From assembly GCA_023422695.1 (NCBI GenBank), contig JAFAGN010000071.1:1-19425 (forward strand): DNA of 19,425 nucleotides, written 5' to 3'. Within the stretch, counting starts at the first letter, position 1, and each line of letters begins with the position of its first letter. The translations under genes were made by a program, and so were the position numbers. Positions 1 to 6,995 of this stretch are shown piece after piece. Origin of the DNA: Pseudomonadota bacterium (GTDB taxonomy: Bacteria > Pseudomonadota > Alphaproteobacteria > Sphingomonadales > Sphingomonadaceae). The notes under the pieces were generated by a model that saw nothing but the letters and a program-made list of their open reading frames with translations, was not told the origin of the DNA and searched no databases.

Positions 1-26
1 GCCCTTCGACAGGCTCAGGGCTACGG
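1..26. repeat. REP-like palindrome, copy 1
   Basis: A short hairpin: GCCCT and AGGGC pair around an 11-nt interior containing TCGACAGGCTC. The 26 nt are found exactly, in inverse orientation, at 19386-19411, and the same core with one base changed occurs at 5343-5363. It lies just downstream of the stop of the minus-strand aldehyde dehydrogenase, a usual place for such elements. It is cut by the window edge, so a partner hairpin may lie outside. Confidence 0.75.
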
Positions 27-49
27 GATAAATTCCCGCGCGCAGTTCG

Positions 50-1501
50 CTATTTCTTCAATTCCTTCGCCAGCGTCTTCGCCGTCGCCTTGCCATAGGG
101 CGGCTTGAACCCCGCCAACCCGGCTACATCCAGCTTCGGCTGCCGATACACGGCACGCGCATGGCTGAAGGTGCGGAAGCCGTCGACGCCGTGATAATTG
201 CCCATCCCCGACGGTCCGACCCCGCCGAATGGCAGATCCTCCATCGCGTTGTGGAACAGCACGTCGTTGACCGTCACCCCGCCTGAGATCGTCCGCGTCA
301 GCACGCGGTCCTCCTCGCTCTTGTCCTGCCCGAAATAATAGAGGCCCAGCGGGCGGTCGTTCGCGTTCACATAGTCGATCGCGTCGTCGATATTCTTGTA
401 CGTCTTGACCGGCAGGATCGGGCCAAAGATTTCCTCCTGCATCACCTTCATCTCGTCGGTCGGATTGCGCACGATGTGGAGCGGCATCTTGTGGCCATTG
501 GCGCTCGCGAAATCCTCGCCCGCCGGATTGACCTCGATCACCTCGGCGCCCTTTTCGCGCGCATCGGCCAGATAGGATTGCAGCCGGTCGTAATTGCGGC
601 CGTTGACCACCGACGTATAATCGTCGTTGGCAAGCAAGGTGGGATAGAGCGCGGTCGCCCCCTTGGTGACGCTGTCGATCACCTCGCCTTCCTGATCCTC
701 GGCGACCAGCAGGTAATCGGGGGCGAGGCAGATTTGCCCCGCGTTCATCATCTTGCCGAGCGCGACGCGCTGCCCGACCAGGTCCTTGTTCGCGCTGCGC
801 CCGATAAAGGTCGGCGACTTGCCGCCAAGCTCGAGCGTCACCGGAACCAGATTGTCCGCCGCGGCGCGCATGATGTGGCGCCCGACACTGGTCGCGCCGG
901 TGAAGATCAGATGGTCGAACGCGAGCTTCGAGAACGCGACACCGACATCGGCATCGCCGGTGAACACCGCCATCTCGGTTTCGTCGAAATAGTCAGGGAC
1001 CAGCCGGGCGATCAGCGCCGACACATTTTCGGTGAACTCGCTCGGTTTGATCATCGCACGGTTACCCGCGGCGAGAATCCCCGCCATCGGCACAAACGCC
1101 ATCCCGACCGGGAAATTCCACGGCGCGACAACGCCGACCACGCCCTTGGGCTGATAGACCACCTCGGCCTTCGCGCCGAGCAGCCCGAGCGGAAAGGTCG
1201 GTTTGCGCTTTTCGCCCTTCGACCAGCTCGCCATATGCTTTTTCGCATGTTTCAGCGCGCTGACCGACGGCATGATGTCGGTCATCAGCGTCTGTTCGCG
1301 GCTGCGGTGCCCGAAATCCTCGCTCACCGCCTTGGCAAATTCCTCGGCGTTATCGACCAGCAAGGCGATCGCGCGGTCGATACGATCGGCGCGGACGCTT
1401 AGGCTTTCGGGCATCGCCGCGGTAAAGCTGGCCTTTTGCGCGGCGAGCACCTGGCTCATCCGCTGTGCTTCGCCGGTGATAGTGGTTGCGACCGTCGCCA
1501 T
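50..1501 (-). CDS. Coniferyl aldehyde dehydrogenase-type NAD(P)-dependent aldehyde dehydrogenase
   Basis: A 483-residue enzyme of the aldehyde dehydrogenase superfamily that would oxidise an aldehyde to its acid in the cytoplasm. Seen: the oxyanion Asn in PWNF (N129), the general base in LELGGKSP (E224), and the nucleophile in AGQICLAPDY (C258). The segment ANDRPLGLYYFG and a C-terminal PFGGVGPSGMGNYHG resemble the CalB/class-3-like branch, often named coniferyl aldehyde dehydrogenase. The frame stays open 19 codons further upstream, but ATG at 1501 is preferred because AGGGAGA lies about 7 nt before it and the upstream residues look non-coding. The neighbour across the 157-bp divergent gap is a thiolase. 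Substrate is inferred from family naming; fatty or aromatic aldehydes are equally possible. Confidence 0.88.
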   Translation of the reverse strand: MATVATTITGEAQRMSQVLAAQKASFTAAMPESLSVRADRIDRAIALLVDNAEEFAKAVSEDFGHRSREQTLMTDIMPSVSALKHAKKHMASWSKGEKRKPTFPLGLLGAKAEVVYQPKGVVGVVAPWNFPVGMAFVPMAGILAAGNRAMIKPSEFTENVSALIARLVPDYFDETEMAVFTGDADVGVAFSKLAFDHLIFTGATSVGRHIMRAAADNLVPVTLELGGKSPTFIGRSANKDLVGQRVALGKMMNAGQICLAPDYLLVAEDQEGEVIDSVTKGATALYPTLLANDDYTSVVNGRNYDRLQSYLADAREKGAEVIEVNPAGEDFASANGHKMPLHIVRNPTDEMKVMQEEIFGPILPVKTYKNIDDAIDYVNANDRPLGLYYFGQDKSEEDRVLTRTISGGVTVNDVLFHNAMEDLPFGGVGPSGMGNYHGVDGFRTFSHARAVYRQPKLDVAGLAGFKPPYGKATAKTLAKELKK

Positions 1502-1658
1502 TGCCCGTCTCCCTGATGTGTCGGCGCGTGTTTGATCATGAGCCGCGGCGGGTTGCAAGATGAAACCGGCTGCCTATGTCGTTCGAGCCCCTTTCGCAGT
1601 TGCAGCATTTCCGCTAATCGGGCGACCGATCCTGTTTTCCCTTACGGAGTCTTGTCCC
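1502..1658. promoter_or_regulatory. Divergent intergenic region between aldehyde dehydrogenase and thiolase
   Basis: These 157 bp separate two outward-facing genes and must hold both promoters. The two ribosome binding sites are clear: AGGGAGA on the minus strand near 1507-1514, and ACGGAG on the plus strand at 1644-1649. I could not identify a convincing -35/-10 pair or an operator dyad. Confidence 0.45.
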
Positions 1659-2846
1659 ATGACCGCCACCGATCCCGTCGTCTTTCTGTCCTACGCCCGC
1701 ACCCCGATGGGCAGCATGCAGGGCAGCCTGTCCGACGCGACCGCGACCGATCTCGGCGCGACCGCGGTCAAGGCGGCGGTGGAGCGCGCGGGCGTGGCGG
1801 GCGACGACATCGAGCGTATCTATATGGGCTGCGTGCTGCCCGCCGGACTCGGCCAGGCGCCGGCGCGCCAGGCGGCGATCAAGGCCGGCCTGCCCAAATC
1901 GGTGCAGGCGACAACGGTCAACAAGGTGTGCGGTTCGGGCATGCAGACCGTGATCATGGGCGCCGAAGCGCTTGCCGCGGGCAGCGTCGACCTGATCGTC
2001 GCGGGCGGCATGGAATCGATGACCAATGCGCCCTATCTGCTCAAGAAGCATCGCGGCGGCGCGCGCATCGGCCACGACACCGCCTATGACCATATGTTCC
2101 TCGACGGGCTGGAAGACGCCTATGAAGCGGGCCGCGCGATGGGGACGTTTGCGCAGGATACCGCCGACGCCTATCAGCTGTCGCGGCAAGCACAGGACGA
2201 CTACACCCTGGCATCGCTCAGCCGCGCCAAGGCGGCGATCACCGATGGCGCTTTCGCCGCCGAAATCGCCCCGGTGACGATCGCGGGCCGCAAGGGCGAC
2301 GTCGTCGTCGATACCGACGAAGCGCCGGGCAAGGCTATGCCCGACAAGATCCCGACGCTGAAGCCCGCCTTTGCCAAGGACGGTACGATCACGGCCGCGA
2401 CCAGTTCATCGATTTCGGACGGCGCCGCCGCGGTGGTGCTGACGCGCCAGTCGGTCGCCGAGGCTAAGGGCGCCAAGCCCGTCGCGCGCCTCGTCGCCCA
2501 CGCCGCGCACGCGCAGGAACCGAAGGATTTCACCATCGCCCCCGTCGGCGCGATCAACAAGGTGCTGGCCAAGGCCGGGTGGACGATCGGCGACGTCGAT
2601 CTGTTCGAGGTGAACGAAGCCTTTGCCTGCGTCGCGATGTTTGCGATGCACGACCTCGGCATCCCGCACGACAAGATCAACGTCCACGGCGGCGCGACCG
2701 CGCTGGGCCACCCGATCGGCGCCAGCGGCACGCGCATCATCACGACGCTGATCGCCGCGCTGCAACGCCATGGCAAGACGCGCGGCATTGCGAGCCTGTG
2801 CATCGGCGGCGGCGAAGCGACGGCGGTCGCGGTCGAGCTGGTTTAA
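1659..2846 (+). CDS. Acetyl-CoA C-acetyltransferase (thiolase)
   Basis: A 395-residue thiolase, the normal length for the family. It would condense two acetyl-CoA to acetoacetyl-CoA or cleave 3-ketoacyl-CoA in the cytoplasm. Seen: the acyl-accepting Cys in NKVCGSGMQ (C91), the conserved VNEAFA loop, the catalytic His in GHPIGASG (H351) and the second catalytic Cys in LCIGGGEA (C381). ATG at 1659 is chosen over the open frame upstream because ACGGAG lies 9 nt before it and the protein then begins at the usual family position (DPVVFLSYARTP). The intact CIGGGEA end and GHPIGASG favour the biosynthetic/PhaA-AtoB type, but no pha genes are present to confirm a role in polyhydroxyalkanoate synthesis. 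Confidence 0.93.
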   Translation: MTATDPVVFLSYARTPMGSMQGSLSDATATDLGATAVKAAVERAGVAGDDIERIYMGCVLPAGLGQAPARQAAIKAGLPKSVQATTVNKVCGSGMQTVIMGAEALAAGSVDLIVAGGMESMTNAPYLLKKHRGGARIGHDTAYDHMFLDGLEDAYEAGRAMGTFAQDTADAYQLSRQAQDDYTLASLSRAKAAITDGAFAAEIAPVTIAGRKGDVVVDTDEAPGKAMPDKIPTLKPAFAKDGTITAATSSSISDGAAAVVLTRQSVAEAKGAKPVARLVAHAAHAQEPKDFTIAPVGAINKVLAKAGWTIGDVDLFEVNEAFACVAMFAMHDLGIPHDKINVHGGATALGHPIGASGTRIITTLIAALQRHGKTRGIASLCIGGGEATAVAVELV

Positions 2847-2848
2847 TA

Positions 2849-2945
2849 TATCGTCGCCCCGCGAAGGCGGGGGCCGTTTGCAGCGGCATCCTCAGCCGAA
2901 GGTGTAAACCGTATAGCGGCCACCGCCTTCGCGAGGACGACGATA
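2849..2945. repeat. Paired inverted palindromic repeat (CGCGAAGGCGG type)
   Basis: Two arms, 2849-2876 and about 2917-2945, are imperfect reverse complements. Each holds the core CGCGAAGGCGG/CCGCCTTCGCG bounded by TATCGTCG at the outer edge and GGCC at the inner edge. The interior also has partly complementary segments. It begins 3 bp after the thiolase stop codon, so it will be transcribed as a long hairpin at the 3' end of that mRNA. Its sequence differs from the TCGA-containing REP family elsewhere in the window. Confidence 0.75.
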
Positions 2946-2959
2946 AACGAAATGGTTGC

Positions 2960-2994
2960 ACGGCGCCGTCGCAAGAGGGCGCCGTTTCGTCGTT
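2960..2994 (+). terminator. Possible intrinsic terminator after the thiolase
   Basis: ACGGCGCC (2960-2967) pairs perfectly with GGCGCCGT (2978-2985) over a 10-nt loop. TTCGTCGTTT follows, which is only a weak U-run. It is well placed to end thiolase transcription, but the interrupted tail makes this uncertain. Confidence 0.45.
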
Positions 2995-3045
2995 TCACCG
3001 CGACAATTTGCGACACTAATGTCCTGAAAATAAACGCGCCGTTCC

Positions 3046-3070
3046 GGAACAATTCAAATCGACTCGCGTA
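3046..3070 (+). promoter_or_regulatory. Candidate EcfG (general stress response sigma) promoter of the RcnB-like gene
   Basis: GGAAC at 3046-3050 is followed after 16 nt by CGTA at 3067-3070. The published alphaproteobacterial EcfG consensus is GGAAC-N16/17-CGTT, so one base of nine differs. The site would start transcription near 3077, about 50 nt before the ATG. GGAAC is also half of the perfect palindrome GTTCCGGAAC (3041-3050). Confidence 0.6.
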
Positions 3071-3127
3071 ACTCTATCCTTGTCATCGGGCAGTCCCCTC
3101 CCCCTGACGGATTGAAAGGATAGACCT

Positions 3128-3592
3128 ATGAAGACCAAATTTCTGACCGCTGGTTTGATCGCCGCGATGATGGTCCCCGCCGCCGCGCAGGCCCAGACTC
3201 GCGAAATTCGCGAAGACCGCCGCGATGTTCGCGAGGAACAGCGCGAGCTGCGCAACGCCCAGCGTTATGGCGACCGCGACGATGTTCGAGAAGAACGCCG
3301 CGAACTGCGCGACGCCCGCCAAGATCTGCGCGACAGCAAGCGCGACTGGCGCCGCGACACGCGGTACCAGAATTATCGCGCGCCGTTCCGCTACCAGCAG
3401 TTCCGCGTCGGCGCGACGATCCGCCCGAACTACTACGCTCCGGCCTATCGCCCGTCGTGGGACAGCCGCTGGGGCGTGCCGCGCGCGGGCCGGAACTTGA
3501 CCTATGTTCGCCACTATAACGACCTGCTGCTCGTCAACGAGCGTAACGGCCGGGTGATCAAGGTGTATCGCAATCATTTTCGCTGGCGCTAA
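3128..3592 (+). CDS. Secreted RcnB-family protein with charged helical N-terminal region
   Basis: A 154-residue exported protein. Residues 1-22 form a signal peptide (MKTKF, a hydrophobic stretch, then AAAQA before QTRE). Residues 24-79 are extremely rich in Arg, Glu and Asp, probably a single long helix or coiled coil, and contain a near repeat: DVREEQRELRNAQ (33-45) and DVREERRELRDAR (52-64), 19 residues apart. Residues about 100-154 match the RcnB domain (SRWGVPRAG, VRHYNDLLLVN, GRVIKVYRNHF). E. coli RcnB is a periplasmic protein affecting nickel/cobalt homeostasis; sphingomonad members with Arg/Glu-rich segments are usually unstudied, so a metal role is not established here. GAAAGGAT precedes the ATG. 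A candidate EcfG promoter upstream suggests stress induction, and a strong terminator follows. Confidence 0.85.
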   Translation: MKTKFLTAGLIAAMMVPAAAQAQTREIREDRRDVREEQRELRNAQRYGDRDDVREERRELRDARQDLRDSKRDWRRDTRYQNYRAPFRYQQFRVGATIRPNYYAPAYRPSWDSRWGVPRAGRNLTYVRHYNDLLLVNERNGRVIKVYRNHFRWR

Positions 3593-3624
3593 GCGCCGGG
3601 CGATCTGATCGCTCCATGATGAGG

Positions 3625-3657
3625 AAGGCCGGGCAAGCGATTGCCCGGCCTTTTTTT
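3625..3657 (+). terminator. Strong intrinsic terminator after the RcnB-like gene
   Basis: AAGGCCGGGCAA (3625-3636) pairs perfectly with TTGCCCGGCCTT (3641-3652) over a GCGA tetraloop, followed by a run of seven T (3651-3657). It lies 33 bp after the stop codon and 22 bp before the end of the convergent SH3 gene. It may also act weakly from the other side. Confidence 0.93.
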
Positions 3658-3678
3658 GCGCGCAATGCTCCGGGCGCG

Positions 3679-4140
3679 TCAGTCGCCCCAGATATGATCG
3701 GTCTGGATCCAGCCCTTGCGACCTTTGACGTCGAACAGGCACCAGGCGTCGGTGCATTCGGTGATCCGCCCGACCACCCCCGGCTCGGCGCGATACGCGA
3801 CCACCGCCGATGCGCTCGCGGCTTCACGCATCGGGCGAATGTCCCCGGTCACGATCGCGGTCCGCGTCCGGCTGAGCAGCCGCGCCGCCATCCACCCCTG
3901 CGTGCCGTCGGGATCCTCGATCTTGCGCCAGGTTTCGAAGCGCGCGACGACCTTCACCGGCAAATCCTTGCGGCGATACTCCCAGATCACCGGCACATCG
4001 GGCGACGGCCCTTTGCGCATCCGCGCCTCATCGACGCTGATCGACGCCCAATAGGGCAGCTTGACGGCGTCGGATTGCGCCGATGCCGGCCCCACGGCGG
4101 CGATGCTAAGCAAGATCAGGGCGATTTTTCGGCTGGTCAT
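3679..4140 (-). CDS. Secreted tandem SH3-like domain protein
   Basis: A 153-residue exported protein. Residues 1-21 are a signal peptide (MTSRK, hydrophobic core, GPASA before QSD). Two SH3-like segments follow. The first is about 35-90 (ISVDEARMRKGPS, LPVKVVARFETWRKI, GTQGWMAARLL) and the second about 95-151 (MREAAS, GVVGRITECTDAWCLF, GRKGWIQTDHIWG). This is the bacterial SH3/DUF1058-type architecture, usually periplasmic and often thought to contact peptidoglycan or peptides. Two Cys in ECTDAWC could form a disulfide. A GTG one codon upstream is possible, but ATG at 4140 has AAGG at 7 nt spacing. No neighbour explains its partner. Confidence 0.85.
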   Translation of the reverse strand: MTSRKIALILLSIAAVGPASAQSDAVKLPYWASISVDEARMRKGPSPDVPVIWEYRRKDLPVKVVARFETWRKIEDPDGTQGWMAARLLSRTRTAIVTGDIRPMREAASASAVVAYRAEPGVVGRITECTDAWCLFDVKGRKGWIQTDHIWGD

Positions 4141-4265
4141 CACCGACCCTTGTCAAAATCGGGCGTCATTATCAACCGGTCGCGGCGCCGCGGTGCCCCG
4201 CCATCCACAGATTTGCTCGCTTCGGCCCCTTGACCGCCGCCTGTCGGCAGGCTCTATCGGCCCCC

Positions 4266-5264
4266 ATGCCCGATTCATCCCGCCCCAAACGCCCGCGCGT
4301 CATCGTCACCCGCCAGCTGATGCCGCATGTCGAGGCACGCATGGCCGAATTGTTCGACGTCGCGCTGTCGGCGCACGATCATGCCTTTACCAATGACGAG
4401 TTGAAGGCAGCGGTCGCCGACTGCGACGTCTTCGTCCCGACCGTGACCGACGAGATTGACGCCGAAGTGATCGCCGCGGCGGGCGAGCGGCTCAAACTGA
4501 TCGCCAACTTCGGCGCCGGGGTCGACCATATCGACCTGGCAGCGGCGCGCGCCAAGGGCATCATGGTGTCGAATACCCCGGGGGTGTTTACCGAGGACAC
4601 CGCCGACATGACGATGGCACTGATCCTGTCGGTGCCGCGGCGCTTGGCGGAAGGCGAAAAACTGATGCGGTCGGGTCAATGGGCCGGCTGGGCGCCGAGC
4701 GCGATGCTGGGCCACCGCGTTGGCGGCAAGCTGCTCGGCATCATCGGCATGGGACGGATCGGGCTGGCGGTGGCGCGCCGCGCCCGCGCTTTTGGGCTGT
4801 CGATCCATTACCACAACCGCCGCCGGCTGCCCGAGGCGATCGAGGAGGAATTGGGCGCGAGCTATCACGCCAGCGTCGATACGCTGCTGCGGATCAGCGA
4901 CGTCGTGACCATCCACTGCCCGCACACCGCCGAAACGCACGAGATGGTCAGCGCTGCCCGCATCGGGTCGATGAAGCCCACCGCCTACCTGATCAACACC
5001 GCGCGCGGCGAGATCGTCGACGAAAAGGCGCTGATTGCGGCGCTCCAGACCGGCCGCATCGCGGGCGCCGGGCTCGATGTTTACACCCACGAGCCCGCCG
5101 TCGACCCGGCGCTGCTCGCGCTCGACAATGTCGTGCTCCTCCCGCACCTCGGCTCGGCGACAATCGAGGGCCGCGAAGCGTCGGGCGAAAAGGTGATCGC
5201 CAACATCCGCGCCTGGTGCGACGGCCATCGCCCGCAGGATCAGGTGCTGGAGGGGTGGGCTTAA
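4266..5264 (+). CDS. D-isomer-specific 2-hydroxyacid dehydrogenase (glyoxylate/hydroxypyruvate reductase-like)
   Basis: A 332-residue NAD(P)-dependent dehydrogenase. Seen: substrate-loop NFGAGVDHID (81-90), the Rossmann glycine motif GMGRIG (161-166), and the catalytic triad Arg in TARGEI (R247), Glu in THEP (E276) and His in LLPHLGSAT (H294). It would reduce a 2-oxoacid such as glyoxylate or hydroxypyruvate to the D-2-hydroxyacid in the cytoplasm. HNRRR after the second beta strand (183-187) suggests NADPH preference over NADH, which fits glyoxylate reductases; this is inference. The frame is open to a TTG at 4230, but ATG at 4266 gives the usual family N-terminus, although its ribosome binding site is weak. 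A nested repeat region follows the stop codon. Confidence 0.9.
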   Translation: MPDSSRPKRPRVIVTRQLMPHVEARMAELFDVALSAHDHAFTNDELKAAVADCDVFVPTVTDEIDAEVIAAAGERLKLIANFGAGVDHIDLAAARAKGIMVSNTPGVFTEDTADMTMALILSVPRRLAEGEKLMRSGQWAGWAPSAMLGHRVGGKLLGIIGMGRIGLAVARRARAFGLSIHYHNRRRLPEAIEEELGASYHASVDTLLRISDVVTIHCPHTAETHEMVSAARIGSMKPTAYLINTARGEIVDEKALIAALQTGRIAGAGLDVYTHEPAVDPALLALDNVVLLPHLGSATIEGREASGEKVIANIRAWCDGHRPQDQVLEGWA

Positions 5265-5295
5265 GGCCAACCGCCGCGGTGCCGCAGTCAAAATT

Positions 5296-5471
5296 GGTTC
5301 GCACGAAGGCACGAAGCCACAAAGATATTCTCGGACCCGTTCGCCCTGAGCTTGTCGAAGGGCTGTTCTTTCTCTCAACCCCGAAAAAAGAACAGTGCTT
5401 CGACAAGCTCAGCACGAACGGAAATAGCGAGGTTCTTCGTGCCTTCGTGCCTTCGTGCCTTCGTGCGAACC
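5296..5471. repeat. Outer inverted repeat with tandem TTCGTGCC units
   Basis: Positions 5296-5316 are the exact reverse complement of 5451-5471 (21 bp). The right arm lies in four consecutive 8-nt units, TTCGTGCC three times then TTCGTGCG (5436-5467). The left arm has only two corresponding units (GCACGAAG). The arms enclose the REP pair at 5337-5421, so the 220-bp gap between the hydroxyacid dehydrogenase and the flavoprotein gene is almost wholly repeat DNA and I see no gene in it. Confidence 0.85.
5337..5421. repeat. Paired REP-like hairpins in inverse orientation, copy 2
   Basis: Two 21-nt hairpins, 5343-5363 (stem GCCCT/AGGGC) and 5395-5415 (stem GTGCT/AGCAC), share the interior GAGCTTGTCGA and face each other. 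Each is flanked outside by CCGTTC or GAACGG and inside by TGTTCTTT or AAAGAACA, so the whole block is also one large imperfect palindrome. The two stems differ by paired base changes (CC with GG, TG with CA) that preserve pairing. Confidence 0.88.
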
Positions 5472-5489
5472 TCAAGAACGCGTAGCGCC

Positions 5490-6893
5490 TCAATCCCCCG
5501 TCAAAATCCGGTCGACCAGCTGCTTCACCGTCGGGGTGAAGTTGTTCGAATAAAAGGGATCGGTCTTGAAATTGAATGCGGCGTGTCCCGCAAACATCAG
5601 ATTTTGCTCGGGATCGCCGCCGTGCGCGATGTCCTGTAGCGTTTTCTGGATGCAGAAGCTGCGCGGGTCGGCGAGGTAGCCGGTGGTGTAGTCGTCATGG
5701 TCCTTCCACGACGAAAAGCCGCAATGCGACAGGCAGCCCATGCAATCGGTCTGGTCCTTGCGAATCACCGCCTTGTCGTCCTCGGTGACGAACACAACCG
5801 TGTTGTCGGGCGTTTTCAGTGCCTCGGTGTAACCTTCCGCGGCCCAGTCGCGCGCGCGAGCGCGGTCATGCGGGGTCACCCAGAAATTCTTGCCCTTCAC
5901 CCCGACGTCGAGCTGGACGATATGATCGCCCGCTTCCTGCTTCGAATAGGGGATCTGGCGCTCCGACCGCGCTTCGAGGTCGCGCAGGAATGGGGTGCGC
6001 ACCGCGCTCGAATAGAAACCCGTCGGCGAAAAACGGTGGAGCAGCACGTCGCCATCGTCGAGCGTGCGAAGGCGGTCCTTCCACGCCTGCGGGATCGGGC
6101 TTTCCTCGGTCAGCAGCGGGCGGGTGCCGAACTGGAACGCCACCTGCCCCAGTTCGGGGTTGTCGATCCAGTCGTTCCAGTCGCGCAGATACCAGACGCC
6201 GCCGGCCATCACGATCGGCACGCTGTCGGCAATCCCCTCGGCCTTCATGACGTCACGCAGCGCCTTGACGCGCGGATAGGGATCCTGCGGAACCAGCGGA
6301 TCTTCGGCATTCGACAGCCCGTTGTGGCCGCCCGCGAGCCATGGGTCTTCATAGACCACCGCGCCGAGCAGGTGCGGTACCTTGTGATACGCGCGCTTCC
6401 ACAGCGCGCGAAAGGCGCGCGCCGAGCTGATGATCGGCAGGTACAGGACATTGTGGCGCTCGGCGATTTCGCTGAGTTTGTACGGCATCCCGGCGCCGCA
6501 GGTCACCCCGGCGATCTTGCCCTGGGTCCGCGCCAGCACGCCTTCCAATATCTGCTGCGCGCCGCCCATTTCCCACAGCACGTTGATGTTGATCGCGCCC
6601 TTGCCACCCGACAGCTCATAGGCGCGCTCGACCTGTGCGACGGCACCTTCGATGCCGTAGTGGATCAGTTCTTCGTGGCGTTCCTTGCGGGTCAGCGATT
6701 TGTAAACCTGCGGGATGATCTTGCCCTCGGCGTCATAGCTGTCGGCGTTGACCGCCGACACGGTACCGATGCCGCCCGCCGCGGCCCACGCGCCGCTCGA
6801 CATATGATTGGTCGCCGACACGCCCTTGCCGCCCTCGACCAACGGCCAGACTTGGCGTCCGCCGTAAAGGATGGGCTTCAATCCTTTGAACAT
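5490..6893 (-). CDS. Nitronate monooxygenase-like FMN protein with C-terminal Cys cluster
   Basis: A 467-residue protein of the nitronate monooxygenase/2-nitropropane dioxygenase TIM-barrel family (FMN-dependent). Supporting segments are SGAWAAAGGIG near the N-terminus, a GVTCGAGMP strand-loop in place of the usual GxP region, PIVMAGGVW, and FQFGTRPLLTEES, the usual phosphate-binding and helix region. It is some 100 residues longer than typical NMOs. The extra C-terminal part has Cys at 384, 387, 391 and 414 (CX2CX3CX22C), which could bind an Fe-S cluster or zinc. The catalytic His seen in characterised NMOs is not evident, so the reaction may differ. ATG at 6893 is chosen because the protein then begins MFKGLKPILYGG and the 29 codons upstream are Arg-rich and non-conserved-looking; the ribosome binding site GGAGAGAAAGAG is moderate. 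It appears monocistronic, 102 bp after the glycosyltransferase. Confidence 0.8.
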   Translation of the reverse strand: MFKGLKPILYGGRQVWPLVEGGKGVSATNHMSSGAWAAAGGIGTVSAVNADSYDAEGKIIPQVYKSLTRKERHEELIHYGIEGAVAQVERAYELSGGKGAININVLWEMGGAQQILEGVLARTQGKIAGVTCGAGMPYKLSEIAERHNVLYLPIISSARAFRALWKRAYHKVPHLLGAVVYEDPWLAGGHNGLSNAEDPLVPQDPYPRVKALRDVMKAEGIADSVPIVMAGGVWYLRDWNDWIDNPELGQVAFQFGTRPLLTEESPIPQAWKDRLRTLDDGDVLLHRFSPTGFYSSAVRTPFLRDLEARSERQIPYSKQEAGDHIVQLDVGVKGKNFWVTPHDRARARDWAAEGYTEALKTPDNTVVFVTEDDKAVIRKDQTDCMGCLSHCGFSSWKDHDDYTTGYLADPRSFCIQKTLQDIAHGGDPEQNLMFAGHAAFNFKTDPFYSNNFTPTVKQLVDRILTGD

Positions 6894-6995
6894 TTTATGT
6901 CTCTTTCTCTCCACCGGCCATTCCGTTTTCGGCCAGTCCCCGTTTCGCCTCCGTAAGCGGAAGCGCGCGGCGAAAGTCAATGGTTCCGCGGCTCG

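Noticed and set aside
3041..3050. GTTCCGGAAC palindrome as a LexA or other repressor operator
   Set aside because: It does not match the alphaproteobacterial LexA site (GTTC-N7-GTTC) and its right half is better explained as the EcfG -35 element.
4275..5378. Open frame of 367 codons on the minus strand
   Set aside because: Antisense to the clearly coding hydroxyacid dehydrogenase, with its start in the REP hairpin; composition is that of a GC-rich shadow frame.
5436..5467. Four tandem 8-nt units as a possible CRISPR or iteron array
   Set aside because: The units are directly adjacent with no spacers and form one arm of an inverted repeat; no cas or replication initiator gene is nearby.
4993..5493. 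Open frame of 166 codons on the minus strand
   Set aside because: It reads through repeat DNA and antisense to the hydroxyacid dehydrogenase; peptides such as FVLSLSKH and STSSGRT are typical translations of the REP sequence.
5697..6956. Open frame of 419 codons on the plus strand
   Set aside because: Antisense shadow of the flavoprotein gene; His/Arg-rich with no recognisable domain.
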